64,000 nt of DNA from NCBI GenBank assembly GCA_036874045.1, contig CM072347.1, forward strand, positions 8,744,501-8,808,500, given 5' to 3'. Made by a program: the position numbers and the translations under genes. This stretch comes from Cymodocea nodosa. Taxonomy: Eukaryota; Streptophyta; Magnoliopsida; Alismatales; Cymodoceaceae. Every line of letters begins with the position of its first letter. Position 1 is the stretch's first letter. Positions 34,558-45,996 of the stretch are shown one piece after another. Below the pieces are notes generated by a model. That model worked only from the letters and a program-made list of their open reading frames with translations, ran no database searches and was not told where the DNA came from.

Positions 34558-36414
34558 TGTTTAGAATGAAAAAGTGCATATTATTAACGTTTAAATGATG
34601 GTTAATTGCATAATATTTAGCTTATCATATGAGAATTAAGCCATTATGTTATAATTGCACTGTTATATGCTTTAATTGAAGAATCTGCTTAATTTTGGGG
34701 AATTAATGTTAATTTAGTACATTTATGAACTGTCGGTAAATTGCAGGCTGTGAAATTCTTAAGTATCCGAAAATGCATTTGAGCATTGGATAGTTATACC
34801 TGTAACTCTCTGAAATGTTATTTTATGTTTAAACTGCTGTTGACACGTGTCGAGATCTGGTAGACTTACTTAAGTTATAACTCGTTAAGTTAGCATAACT
34901 GTACGCGTTGAGTTGCTATATTGAATACTAAGGCAACGCGTTAGGTTAGCGTTATAAACTTAAGTTGTTATTTTTGCACGTGTTTTATAGTTAAATCAAT
35001 GAAGAAAGTCCGTTGAGTTATCTGTAACTCCACAGACTATATATTTTCTAATATGCCACTATAGCGGTTGCAGGAACAGATAGTTGGAAGGAAAAACCAC
35101 ATTCGCACGTATCACGTAGGAATTCAATCGCATAGGGAGAAAGAAATCATCGTTGTTGATCTGAAGGAAGGAAATCCAACCGACCATTCAAGCAGAAGTA
35201 GTTACTACTGAAGAAATATAAAAGAAAAGAAGAAAAAAAGAAGTGTGTGTGATCGATGGACGACCAATGTATACAGAGGAGGAGCACCGAGCTTTCTGCA
35301 GAAAGTATCGACGATTCTCCGAAGTATCACACCAACCATCGTATCACCACCATAATCACCAATCATCGGAGGTCTGTGAGGATACTTGCCTGATGTTGGG
35401 TCGATTCTGAGCCAAACACAGTGCTTGACAACCACTGTGAGGAGTGATCGTGTCGCGGGAAGGGAAGCCATTTTCACCAAGTGCCGACTCATATTTCAGG
35501 AGATCGTAAAACTTTTAACCTTGGCTTCGGGTTGATGCCAGTATGCTGAAGAAGAGATCATCTTGCAATTCTAGACTCGCGATTCTATAGGGATAGGAGA
35601 CAAAATTGTAAGTGGTTTAATTTTCAGTGGTGTAATCGCGTTGCAAGTAGTGTTAGAAGTATTTACTATCAAGTGAGATTACTTTACATTTCACCTTTCG
35701 CCCATTACATCAAAAAACAAAAAAAACAAAAACAATTTATCTTTGTTTGTATGTTGTATTTGAGTGTTGTATTGTTTGTGTTGTATCGTGATTAATGTTA
35801 TCTATATCAGTTTTATGATTGTTTTATGTTAGTTTTAATTTTACAGTTTACTTAAATTGGTTCGTACAAAAAACTTAAAGATTTTAATGGTGACTGTTTG
35901 AATCATCTGAATGCTAGTATTGCTTAATGATAAATCCAATGTTAACTAGCATTAAAAAGCTTAATTGATGTTATTTACAATCTGTGGAATCGCCCAATGG
36001 TTGGCCGAATTCCTTTGTAAATAGCAGTATTATAAAGAAGAGACAGGCTCGTGGAGTTAACTTAAGTCCACGAGCATAGTTCGTTGAGTTAGCCATAACT
36101 CAACGAACTTAGTCCGTTGAGTTAACTATAACTCAACGGAGTGCTTATTGAATATAAATTTGAATTGTTCACAATTAAATATTTCTTAAATTCGTCAGCA
36201 ATTCCCTATGGGATCGACCTGTACTTGCATACTGATACAATAGACACTGTGCACTTGCAGTTAAAGTACAAATTGGAATTAATATCTAAATTGTATTAAA
36301 GGTTGTTTGTTTACTTCTAAAAGAAAGAATAGGTATAAAGATAAATTAACTAAGTAAAAAAATAGAAGTAACAAATCCAAGTTTTTCTAGTGTAGTGCTG
36401 GGAAAACCCAAACA
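34558..36414 (+). repeat. F-box element 5' LTR
   Basis: 1,857 bp, TGTTTAGAATG to CCCAAACA. It contains a palindromic G-box GACACGTGTC at 34842-34851, a near-perfect hairpin (35008-35037) touching a TATA-like TATATATT at 35038-35045, and two perfect 12-bp hairpins at 36080-36140. Confidence 0.93.
35038..35045 (+). promoter_or_regulatory. LTR TATA box
   Basis: TATATATT lies about 480 bp into the LTR. The same sequence is at 41313-41320 in the 3' LTR. Confidence 0.5.
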
Positions 36415-36421
36415 AGTTATA

Positions 36422-36439
36422 TGGCGTCGTTGCTGGGGA
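36422..36439 (+). other. Primer binding site (Asp-tRNA type, two changes)
   Basis: TGGCGTCGTTGCTGGGGA lies 7 bp after the 5' LTR. Compared with the TGGCGCCGTTGCCGGGGA type, both differences are C to T. Confidence 0.8.
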
Positions 36440-36479
36440 ATTGAATTGAATTGAGTCGAAGTGAATTGAATTGAGTCAA

Positions 36480-37740
36480 ACATTAAAAATATATATAGAA
36501 CATAAAAATAGTTGCGGTTCAACCAACTGGTTCCATCGGTATGACTGGAACATTAAAAAATAAAAAATAAAAAATTGTATAATAATTTTCTAAAAAAAAT
36601 TGGTTTTATCGAAACATAGTATCGGTTCAACCGAAAGAAAAATAAAAAAATAAAAAATATTAAGGTCTGATCGAAGCATAGTATCAGTTGAACCGAAAAA
36701 AAAAATTGTATATTAATTTTCAGAAAAAAATATTGGTTTTACCAAAACATAGTATTGGTTCAACCGAAAGAAAAATAAAAGTATAAAAAATATTTAGGTC
36801 TGACCGAAGCATAGTATTGGTTAAACCTGTAAAAAAATAGAAAAACTATTCTCTGTAATATTTTTATTATTATATTTGCTTGTACGGAGAGTCCGTTGAG
36901 TCTTGAGTTAGTCAACGAGCTTATTCCATTGAGTTAACTGTAACTCAACAGAGTACTGTAGCTAAGACCTAAAATTAGAAAACCTCCAGAAGGAAGTAGA
37001 TGAATATAGGCATAGAGATTAAATTGTATTGTTCATCTACTTGTGTAAAATTGTATGAAATTGTATGATGTACTTGTAATGTAATTGATTCATATTAATG
37101 AATATAATTTTTCAGATGCAATTTTCATACGTATTTGGATGTGAAATGAATGGAATTTATTGAATATTATGTAATTTGTGGAACTTTATGAATATGTAAT
37201 AGATTTACAATTTGCTGAATGACAAGATAACTGCTTAAAAATTTCTGCATGTTATAAGGTAAAATGTAAATTCTACATAACATAAAATGACCTACAAGTT
37301 AAATCTTTATATAATGTTCAGATTTAAATGTATTTTAATCAAAATGAGGCATTAATGACATAGATTTAACTTTATTACAGAGCAGAATGACAAACAAAGA
37401 AAAAAAAACAGAATAGAAAACTTACGAGAGTGAAACTTAGAAGTTGCCTAGTGTTAACTCAATGAAGTAAGTCTGTTGAGTTAAACGTAACTCCACGAGG
37501 TCAGTAATATAATATAAGGTCACTTCGTTGAGTTATCTGTAACTCAATGAAGTTAGTCTGTGGAGTTAGCAACAGTAACCGACTCTGTTCTGTTGAGTAA
37601 TCTGTAACTCAACGAGGTTAGTTCGTGGATTAAGCAGAACAGTTATTCTTTTAACCACAAACGAAACTTCGTCGGTTTAGCAGTTACCAAAATTTGAAAT
37701 TAGTAGTGGTACACGTACCCACATAAAAACAGGAACATCG
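36480..37740 (+). other. leader with palindromic tandem repeats
   Basis: Positions 36573-36845 hold two copies of a ~132-bp unit rich in CATAGTATCGGTTCAACCG, whose CGGTT-C-AACCG core is palindromic; the related element has one copy (about 57120-57260). Positions 36890-36960 and 37440-37640 hold GTTGAGTTA hairpins. The boundary at about 36973-36986 marks the deletion of the accessory ORF relative to the element at 54.6-57.0 kb. No gene was seen. Confidence 0.7.
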
Positions 37741-37943
37741 ATGCACGTTGCAAGACACGTTCTTGCAATGAGATTTATTCACTTTATGGATGCACAGTAT
37801 ATATATGAAACAGAATGTTATTTACGAGTTACCAGCACTTTTAAAAGAAAGGAGAAAGCGTTGGAGGAACTAGAAGGAGAAACAGCTGATTCAACTTTCA
37901 TCCGACAACAAATATTTATAGAATGGAAAGCTTTAGACTGAAT
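37741..37943 (+). CDS. small ORF upstream of and overlapping the F-box start
   Basis: The 66-codon ORF reads MHVARHVLAMRFIHFMDAQY at its start and has a KRKEKALEELEGE charged segment. The same frame is seen in the other element (ATG 53830 on the - strand), with mostly conservative changes but a different end caused by one base. Its stop overlaps the F-box ORF start by a few codons in another frame. It could be a real small protein, an upstream ORF that tunes F-box translation, or chance; no family was recognised. Confidence 0.35.
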
Positions 37944-39089
37944 CGACAAATGAAATTGATGCAATTACCGTTGGATGTACTAAGGGAAGTATTAAGTAAC
38001 TTGTCAGCTAAAGATCTGTGCAGGCTGTGTTGTGTATCAAAGGAAATTAAAGACTGTATTGAAGAAAAATATTTTTAGGGACTACAAGCTGCAAAAATGA
38101 CTAAGATTAGAGATGGATTCGTATGGAGGTCATTTAATCGTAGTTCAAATACCCATGAATATCTGGCTATGGAAGAAACTACTGGAATTCCACCCAATGC
38201 ATTAGAAGGAATGAGTCATATTATGGGGATAGATGAAGGATTAATCATATACAAGATGAGACCAAGGTATGCAAGTTTATCATTACCTGATATTTTGATA
38301 CAAAATCCTATAATAGGAGAAGAATGGAATATAGGAAGACCTAATATATTTGAAGCACCAACTGAAAATTGTGGGTCAGCTTTAATATTTTCTGATAAAA
38401 ATTCTGCAATTCCTGAAAAATTATATTATTGGAGACCTACAGGAAATTAGGGTGAAGATTTACGCTTAAGTGTGTATAATTTTCTGAACAGATCTTGGAA
38501 TGAAAACATTATGATATATCTAGGACAGAAATCATTAATTAACCAAACACATGTCATACTTGATGGATATATCTATTTAGTCACGGAGATATCAATAGCA
38601 TATAGATCTGATTTATACATAGTGAGCATAGATAGTTATGATGATTATATAGAAATTTTACCTGTACCGAGTGAAATAGCTAAACCACCATCTGCAGAAT
38701 TTAATGAAATTCAAATAGGAATGTGGTATAATGAAGAAGATGATCCTACTTCATGTTTGATAAGATGGTGGGATGAACTGATGAAATTTCAAATATGGAT
38801 TATGGAAGACATGAATGAATGGAAGTGGGAAGAGGAGTATATTGAAATAGATGTAGAAATAGAAACTGCTACATTACCCTGGAACCAAAAAGGATCCCTT
38901 TCTGCATTACATATCATTAATGGTAATACACTCGTATTTGGAATTTATAATATATTGCATGTTTACAAATTAAAAAGGAACAAGAACTGCATTAAAACAG
39001 AATTAATAGCAAGAAGAACTATGCCTAAAAAGTTTGCTTGGACTGATACATTTATTCCATTTGTTTCTACTTTTCAATCATGTTCTTAA
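37923..39089 (+). pseudogene. F-box protein gene carried by the LTR element, two stops
   Basis: The 389-codon frame starts MESFRLNRQ, then an F-box at residues about 14-50: LPLDVLREVLSNLSAKDLCR followed by LCCVSKEIKDCI. F-boxes bind SKP1 and make the protein the substrate receptor of an SCF ubiquitin ligase. The C-terminal 330 residues look like an F-box-associated beta-propeller-type region (WNENIMIYL, GYIYLVTEI, W-rich strands), family not certain. In-frame stops are at 38076-38078 (Gln in the other copy) and 38448-38450 (Trp in the other copy); otherwise the frame is open to TAA 39087. The position, between leader and polypurine tract, is where plant elements may carry env-like genes. The junction 37940/37941 coincides with intron ends in the other element. 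Confidence 0.85.
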
Positions 39090-40833
39090 GCTGTGATTTT
39101 GTGTGTTTAATGTTGTGTATTCTGCATTTATTTTTAGAAAGAAATTTTTTTTTTTTTTGAAGTTTTCATGTTCATTTTATAAAAAAAAACAAACAAAACA
39201 AAATATCAATCCAGTTTGTTAGTATCTGTTCTGGGAAACCAACTGGCTTGCTTGTGAGCCACCAAAGGCATAGGAGCCTGGGTTCCACACAAGACACTGA
39301 TTTATTAATATCTGTTAAATGTTATTTTGTTTTATATTTTGTGTTTATCTAGGAATGAAAAGTTTTTCAGAATCAAAAGTCGGAATATGCAGAAAGATAT
39401 ACAAATGGAACAAGGTATGTAACCAATTACTTATCCTGAATTTTAAATCAAACAAAACTTTATTCATGTCTGCTACAATTACTGTACATATTGTTAAATC
39501 TTTTACATTGAGGACAATGCAAAATGTAGGTATGGGGGGGAGGTAATTAAAGTAACAGCCATGTAAGTTTGTTAATTAAAGGAATTAAAATGGTACTGTA
39601 AAGTTTTGAGGAAATTGAAAATTTTTATGAACTTGCTGTAACTATCCGATAATTGAGACTGTAAAATTTTTATAAACTGCTTGAATGTTATATTTAGAAG
39701 GCTATAGAAGATGCTATAGAATTTATTATTTATGTAAATCTAGATATAGTATCTTATGATTTTTTTTAATTTCATGAGTTTAACAGTTTCACGATTTTAA
39801 AATAAAATCAGAATATTTAATGCTTAATCAAAAAATTATCTGAAGGAGCTGAGATGTGAATTCTAGATTAAATGAAACACATATGATGAAAGATACATTT
39901 ACTTTGACTGATTGAACTTGTAGAATGATTTATGTGTAGATCTTATTAAACTACAAATAAAGTATGAGCTTATAGTTATGGATTCATATTTTTAGTAAAT
40001 GATAGAAGCAGAATTATATGAGATTGGTGTTTTACTACATCTGTATTAATGAAATACGTGCATATACAGTATGTGATTAATGCTTTGTTTTGTGTGTGCA
40101 TTTATCTTTAGAAAAAAAAAAAAAAACTTTGAGAGTTTATTGACTTGTTTGATCACAAGCCTTTTGTACTTGAGCAGATAGGTATGTAAGGATTGTTGAC
40201 CTGAAAAAGGACTCTGAAAATCTGGCAACCTAAGATCCTGATCAGATCTGGGATTGTTGACTGAAAGCTCGTTACATGAGTACATTAGAAAGCTCTTGTA
40301 TGATTCAAGCTTGTCAAATTTACTTTTAAAGTACAAAAAAAAAAAAAAACATATACTGTTTTGAAAAGATACAAGTGTTTTATGAAATACAGATATCTTA
40401 TGAATCGAGTATATTTTCTGTTATCTAGAATTGTTGAAACATGAATCTGGAATTGACTTTTGAAGTTGTTTAATGGAAATACAATTCTTTATTCTACTTG
40501 TCTTAATCAGATTGAATTGGATTGTACTTTGATTCGTATGTTGTTGAAATTTCTTCTAGAAAACTTATTGGAAAATTCAGGATAACAAATGATGAAAAGA
40601 AGAACAAACGATAATATAATTAACACCTATATGAAGATGATATACTTTGTATGTAATTTACATATATTCTAAATATCTTTGCAGGTTGATTACTAAAACA
40701 TACAGAATATATGTTTATGCTAAACAGAAGAAAAAAAACAAAAGGGGACGAATTAATTCTAGCACTTTTTGAAAGACCAATTAATTAGATCTTAGTTTGC
40801 TAAGGGATTAGCAAAATTTAGGTATGGGGGAAG
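39090..40833 (+). other. 3' noncoding region with two polypurine tracts
   Basis: The internal G-run at 39534-39543 is preceded by CATTG-AGGA-CAATG (39506-39519). The terminal G-run at 40826-40830 is preceded by a perfect 8-bp hairpin TTTGCTAA / TTAGCAAA with loop GGGA (40796-40815) and followed by the LTR. No credible ORF was seen; A- and T-runs occur near 39140, 39180, 40110 and 40335. Confidence 0.75.
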
Positions 40834-42691
40834 TGTTTAAAATGAAAAGTGCATATTATTAATGGTTAAATGATGGTTAATTGCATAATATTTAGCTTAT
40901 CATATGAGAATTAAGCCATTATGTTATAATTACACTATTATATGCTTTAATTGAAGAATTTGCTTAATTTTGGGGAATTAATGTTAATTTAGTACATTTA
41001 TGAATTGTCGATAAATTGCAGGTTGTGAAATTCTTAAGTATCCGAAAATGCATCTGAGCATCGGAGAGTTATACCTGTAACTCTCCGAAATGTTATTTTA
41101 TGTTTAAACTACTGCTGACACGTGTCGAGATCTGGTAGATTTACTTAAGTTATAACTCGTTAAGTTAGCATAACTGTATGCGTTGAGTTGCTATATTGAA
41201 CACTAAGGCAACGCGTTAGGTTAGCGTTATAAACTTAAGTTGTTATTTTTGCACGTGTTTTATAGTTAAATCAACGAAGAAAGTCTGTTGAGTTATCTGT
41301 AACTCCACGGACTATATATTTTCTAATATGCCACTATAGCGGTTGCAGGAACAAACAGTTGGAAGGAAAAACCACGTTCGCATGTATCACGTAGGAATTC
41401 AATCGCGTAGGGAGAAAGAAATCATCGCCGTTGATCTGAAGGAAGGAAATCCAATCGACCATTCAAGCAGAAGCAATTACTACTGAAGAAATATAAAAGA
41501 AAAGAAGAAAAAAAGAAGAAGTGTGTGTGATCGATGGATGGCCAGTGTATACAAAGGAGGAGCACCGAGCTTTCTGCAGAAAGTATCAGCGATTCTCCGA
41601 AGTATCACACCAACCATCGTATCACCACCATAATCACCAATCATCGGAGGTCTGTGAGGATACTTGCCTGATGTTGGGTCGATTCCAAGCCAAACACAGT
41701 GCCTGACAACCATTGTGAGGAGTGATCGTGTCGCGGGAAGGGAAGCCATTTTCACCAAGTGCCGACTCATATTTCAGGAGATCGTAAAGCTTTTGGCCTT
41801 GGCTTCAGGTTGATGCCTGTATGTTGAAGAGGAGATCATCTTGCAATTCTGGACTCGCGATTCTATAGGGAGAGGAGACAGAATTGTAACTGGTTTAATT
41901 TTTAGTGGTGTAATCGTGTTGCAAGTAGTGTCGGAAGTATTTACTATCAAGTGAGATTACTTTACATTTCACCTTTCGCCCATTACATCAAAAAAAAAAA
42001 TACCAAAAACAATTTATCTTTGTTTGTATGTTGTATTTGAGTGTTGTATTGTTTGTGTTGTATAGTGATTAATGTTATCTGTATCAGTTTTATGATTGTT
42101 TTATGTTAGTTTTAATTTTACAGTTTACTAAAATTGGTTCGTACAAAAAACTTAAAGATTTTAATGGTGACTGTTTGAATCATCTGAATGTTAGTATTGC
42201 TTAATGATAAATCCAATGTTAACTAGCATTAAAAAGCTTAATTGATGTTATTTACAATCTGTGGAATCGCCCAACGATTGGCCGAATTCCTCTGTAAATA
42301 GCAGTATTATAAAGAAGAGACAGGCTCATGGAGTTAACTTAAGTCCACGAGGATAGTCCATTGAGTTAGCCATAACTCAACGAACTTAGTCCGTTGAGTT
42401 AACTATAACTCAACGGAGTGCTTATTGAATATAAATTTGAATTGTTCACAATCAAACATTTCTTAAATTCATCAGCAATTCCCTGTGGGATTGACTTGTA
42501 CTTGCACATTGATACAATAGACAATGTGCACTTGCAGTTAAAGTACAAATTGGAATTAATATCTAAATTGTATTAAATGTTGTTTGTTTACTTCTAAAAG
42601 AAAGAATAGGCATAAATATAAATTAACTAAGTAAAAAAATAGAAGTAAAAAATCCAAGTTTTTCTAGTGTAGTGCTGGGAAAACCCAAACA
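40834..42691 (+). repeat. F-box element 3' LTR
   Basis: 1,858 bp, TGTTTAAAATG to CCCAAACA, a few percent different from the 5' LTR by eye, so the insertion is not very recent. The hairpins, G-box (41117-41126) and TATA box are kept. The antisense ORF 41480-41770 recurs in all four LTR copies of the family and is probably not a gene. Confidence 0.93.
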
Positions 42692-43937
42692 ATGGCCTTG
42701 GCCTTGTTCGACTGTGCGACTACTACTAGTCCCCCAATGGAGTTTCTTCCATCTAACCTTATGATTTGGGCCTCCCTATTCCCTGATTGACTGATCCTTT
42801 GGTCGGATCGTCAATCATGGCTTCCGATTGTTTGAATTAGTCCTAGACAATCTAGGTCGTCCATTTGGCCCCTATCTTGTTTGGCACATCTTGAGATGTT
42901 GAATCAGTCGTCTGATCACATATTCATGATCAAAGCACATTGAATTGTATAGATACATTATTCGATTGATGTTGACACATGCTGATCGCCTGGTTCTGCA
43001 ACAGACGATTAAGGTCGTCCGTACAAGGTGTTTTGACTTTGAATCCATCTCCTTTGCCATCAAGTACTTTTGATCATCTAGATATGATCAATTCCCCTTG
43101 GGTCGACTGATCCTTCAATTGGATTGCCGATCACGCTTGTGATCTTCTCGGATTAACTCCAAGGGAATTCTAGCCCTTCATTTGGGTGAGGAATGAGAAT
43201 CTCACTTATCCGGCTAATGATCAAGAAATCTGATCATAGGATGAGGCTCATCTCCTCCCTGATTGACCAACCCTTCGATCGGATTGTCAATTGGGTCTCT
43301 GGATTGTCTGAGATCAACTTGGACAATCTAGGCCGTCTATTTGAGGATTCGACTTTTCAAGGCCATTTTGGCATTCTACAAGTCAAATTTGCCAAAACGG
43401 AGGCTGGATTCGGACTCAGCATGTCCAAATTACCTAGGAGGGACCATTTACCAAATTTGGCCACGTGGCACAGCTGCCACGTGTTTCCCTCTTGCGTTGC
43501 CACGTGGCAACCATCATCTCATCGACTCGTTGGTGTTGGATCCGCCTGGATCTGAATCTGGATATCTCCCTTAAAACCTCATAGGGATTCGTGCAAAACC
43601 ACGAATCCACTTTTCTCTCACTGTAAAACCGTGTCGTTAGTCGCCGCACGCCGTCGTCCAGCCACCTCGACCGCCGCTCGTCTCCGGCCATCCCGCGACT
43701 GTTCCTCTGCGTGCAGGTACCCACCCGAATCACTAGTTATGCATTTGCAAAGTTTCAAATTTCATTTTCCACCGAAAGCATGCTGCTTTTCATGGTTGAT
43801 GGTAAAAGCTTGCCGTCAAACATTTTTCCTACATAGGTTTTACGGGTTTTCAGCTTCGGTCCGACCTCCTCTAGTCGTGATTGAGGTGTGTTTGAGCTCA
43901 GGAGGTCGCGCCTCGACATGTATGACCTTCATCTGGG

Positions 43938-45670
43938 GTGCACGAGCTCATTTTTGCTGTTCCCCAGCTTGCTGGAAAAGGTAGCCGTCACCGAAGACGA
44001 TGGCTGCCTTAGCTGCAGGACTCGTCGGGTTCTAGCGAGCATCCGGGTTTTGCTAGACCGTTTGATCTTGCAGTGGTGAGATGCGGTCCGTCTGATCATA
44101 TGGTTAAGTCTTCACCATCTGAACTTTTCTTTTCATCGCGTGAGATCCGACCGTCAGATATCACTCCGATGCATCGCATCGTTCGATCAGATTTAATATT
44201 TGATCGATCTCAACCGTCCGCTCGAGATCAAGCTGGATTACTCTGTTGATGACCGTCAGATCTAGATCTGAGGGTTCTCTAAGTCGTCCAGTCCCGACCG
44301 TTAGATTCAGATTTGATGATCCTGCCATGAGCCTCCCGCTGGCAACATGCGTTCCGCTACACCACACGCTCCGTTGTGCCACTACATGCTCCGTTGTGCC
44401 ACCACCACTCCAACATGCGACGTCGTCCCAACTTGCTCCACTGCGCCACCGCCGCTTCGACGCGCTTCACCGTCCTGTTGCACTGTCGCTCCGTCGCCCT
44501 AGCTCGCATGCTTTTTCAGGCGTCGCATCGTCTTTCCTGCACGACACCATGTGTTCACAGCCATGGTCGTGCCCGGTGTCTCCACTGACGTTTTGCCGTC
44601 AGGCCTTTGTCGACGCCCCGTGCATGTCGGCACTAGCTTTTGGGGGCGAGAGGACTGCGAACCTTAGGATTGAGGTTCGCAGATTGCTGGATTTTGGCAA
44701 CGTCGCTGAAGAAGACGATACTATCGTCCCTCTAGCGGCCCCCTTGGCCGTTTGATATTCGACGGCCGAGAATATCTCAACCGTACGCGTGTCCTGGATG
44801 GGCGTAGGTCCGATAAACTAGACGGATGGGTGCAGCTCATTTTTGTTGTTCCCCAACTCGTTGGAAAAGGTAGCTGTCACCGAAGACGATGGCTGCCTCA
44901 ACCGTAGGACTCATCAGGTTCCGGCGAGCATCGAGGTTCTGCTAGACCATTCGATCTCATAGTGGTGAGATTCGGTTCGTCTGATCATACAGTTAAGTCT
45001 TCACCGTCCGATCTTTTCTTTTCATCACGTGAGATCCGACCGTCAGATATCACTGCAATGCATCGCGCCGTTCGATCAGATTTAATATCTGATTGATCTC
45101 GGTCGTCTGCTCGAGATCAAACTGGATTACTTTGTTGAGGACTATTAGATCTAGATCTGAGGGTTCTCCAAGTCGTCTAGTCCCGACCGTCAGATTCAGA
45201 TTTGACGATCCTACCGTGAGCCTCCCATTGGCAACATGCGCTCTACTGTGCCACCGCCGCTCCGACGTGTGACGTCGTCCCAGCGCGCTCCGCTGTGCCA
45301 CCGCCGCTCCGACGCGCTTTGCCGTCCTGCTGCACCGTCGCCCTAGCTCGCACTCTTTTTCAGGCATCGTGTCGCGTCGTCGTTCTTGCACGACACCATG
45401 TGTTCACAACTACGGTCATGTCTGGTGTCTCCACCGGCGTTTTGCCGTCGGGCCTTTGTCGACGCCTCGTGCGTGTCGGCACTAGCTTTTGGGGGCAAGA
45501 GGACCATGAACCTCAGGATTAAGGTTCGCGGATTGCCAGATTTCGGTGACATCGCTGGAGAAGACGATACTATCGTCCCACCGACGGCCCCCTTGGCCGT
45601 CTGATATTCGACGGTAGAGAATATCTCAGCCGTACCCGTGTCCTAGATGGGCGCAGGTCCCGTAAACTTA
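43938..45670 (+). repeat. tandem duplication of about 0.87 kb in the Tat-like LTR
   Basis: Unit 1 (43938-44826) and unit 2 (44827-45670) share 'aaaaggtag' plus 'gtcaccgaagacgatggctg' near their starts and 'agaatatctca' plus 'cgtgtcct' near their ends. Unit 2 is slightly shorter. Confidence 0.8.
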
Positions 45671-45863
45671 GAGTTTACCCAGATCCGGGTCTCCGTACCT
45701 GGATCCTATAATCAAATCCGGGCTCGGTGGATTAAACCTGAGTTACCGGTTAGACCAGTTAACCCAAGATTAATCCAAGGCTCCAACCCGGATTAACCGA
45801 TTATAGCTGGTTAATCCAAGTTGGGTGACCGGCTAGACCGATTAATGCAGCCTGTTGACGAGC

Positions 45864-45964
45864 TGACGTCATGATGATGTCACGCCTATCTGCTGACATC
45901 ATCACACTGTTTGATGACGTCACTGTCCCGTTTGCTGACATCAGCATTCCATCTAGTGACGTCA
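45864..45964 (+). promoter_or_regulatory. array of six bZIP-type TGA(C/T)(G/A)TCA sites
   Basis: Octamers start at 45864, 45875, 45894, 45915, 45936 and 45957: TGACGTCA three times, TGACATCA twice and TGATGTCA once. The last four are exactly 21 bp apart. TGACGTCA is a known plant bZIP (TGA factor) core. The array lies 150 bp before the first TATA box of the LTR. Confidence 0.7.
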
Positions 45965-45996
45965 ACATCGCTTAAATTAGTTTAATTTAAGCATAA

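Larger units (their letters stand above)
34558..42691 (+). mobile_element. complete non-autonomous LTR element carrying an F-box gene
   Basis: The 8,134-bp element has LTRs at 34558-36414 and 40834-42691 (TGTTT...AAACA) and target duplication ATGGC (34553-34557 and 42692-42696). It has a PBS at 36422 and a polypurine tract at 40823-40833. Its only substantial gene is an F-box ORF (37923-39089). gag, pol and the accessory ORF of the related element at 47-64 kb are absent. Where present, the two elements are collinear: leader, pre-F-box segment, F-box gene, 3' UTR. It must rely on proteins of another element. Confidence 0.92.

Noticed and set aside
44246..44755. 169-codon ORF in GC-rich DNA
   Set aside because: It lies in a tandemly duplicated part of a Tat-like LTR, its copy in the second unit is not preserved as one frame, and no domain is recognisable.
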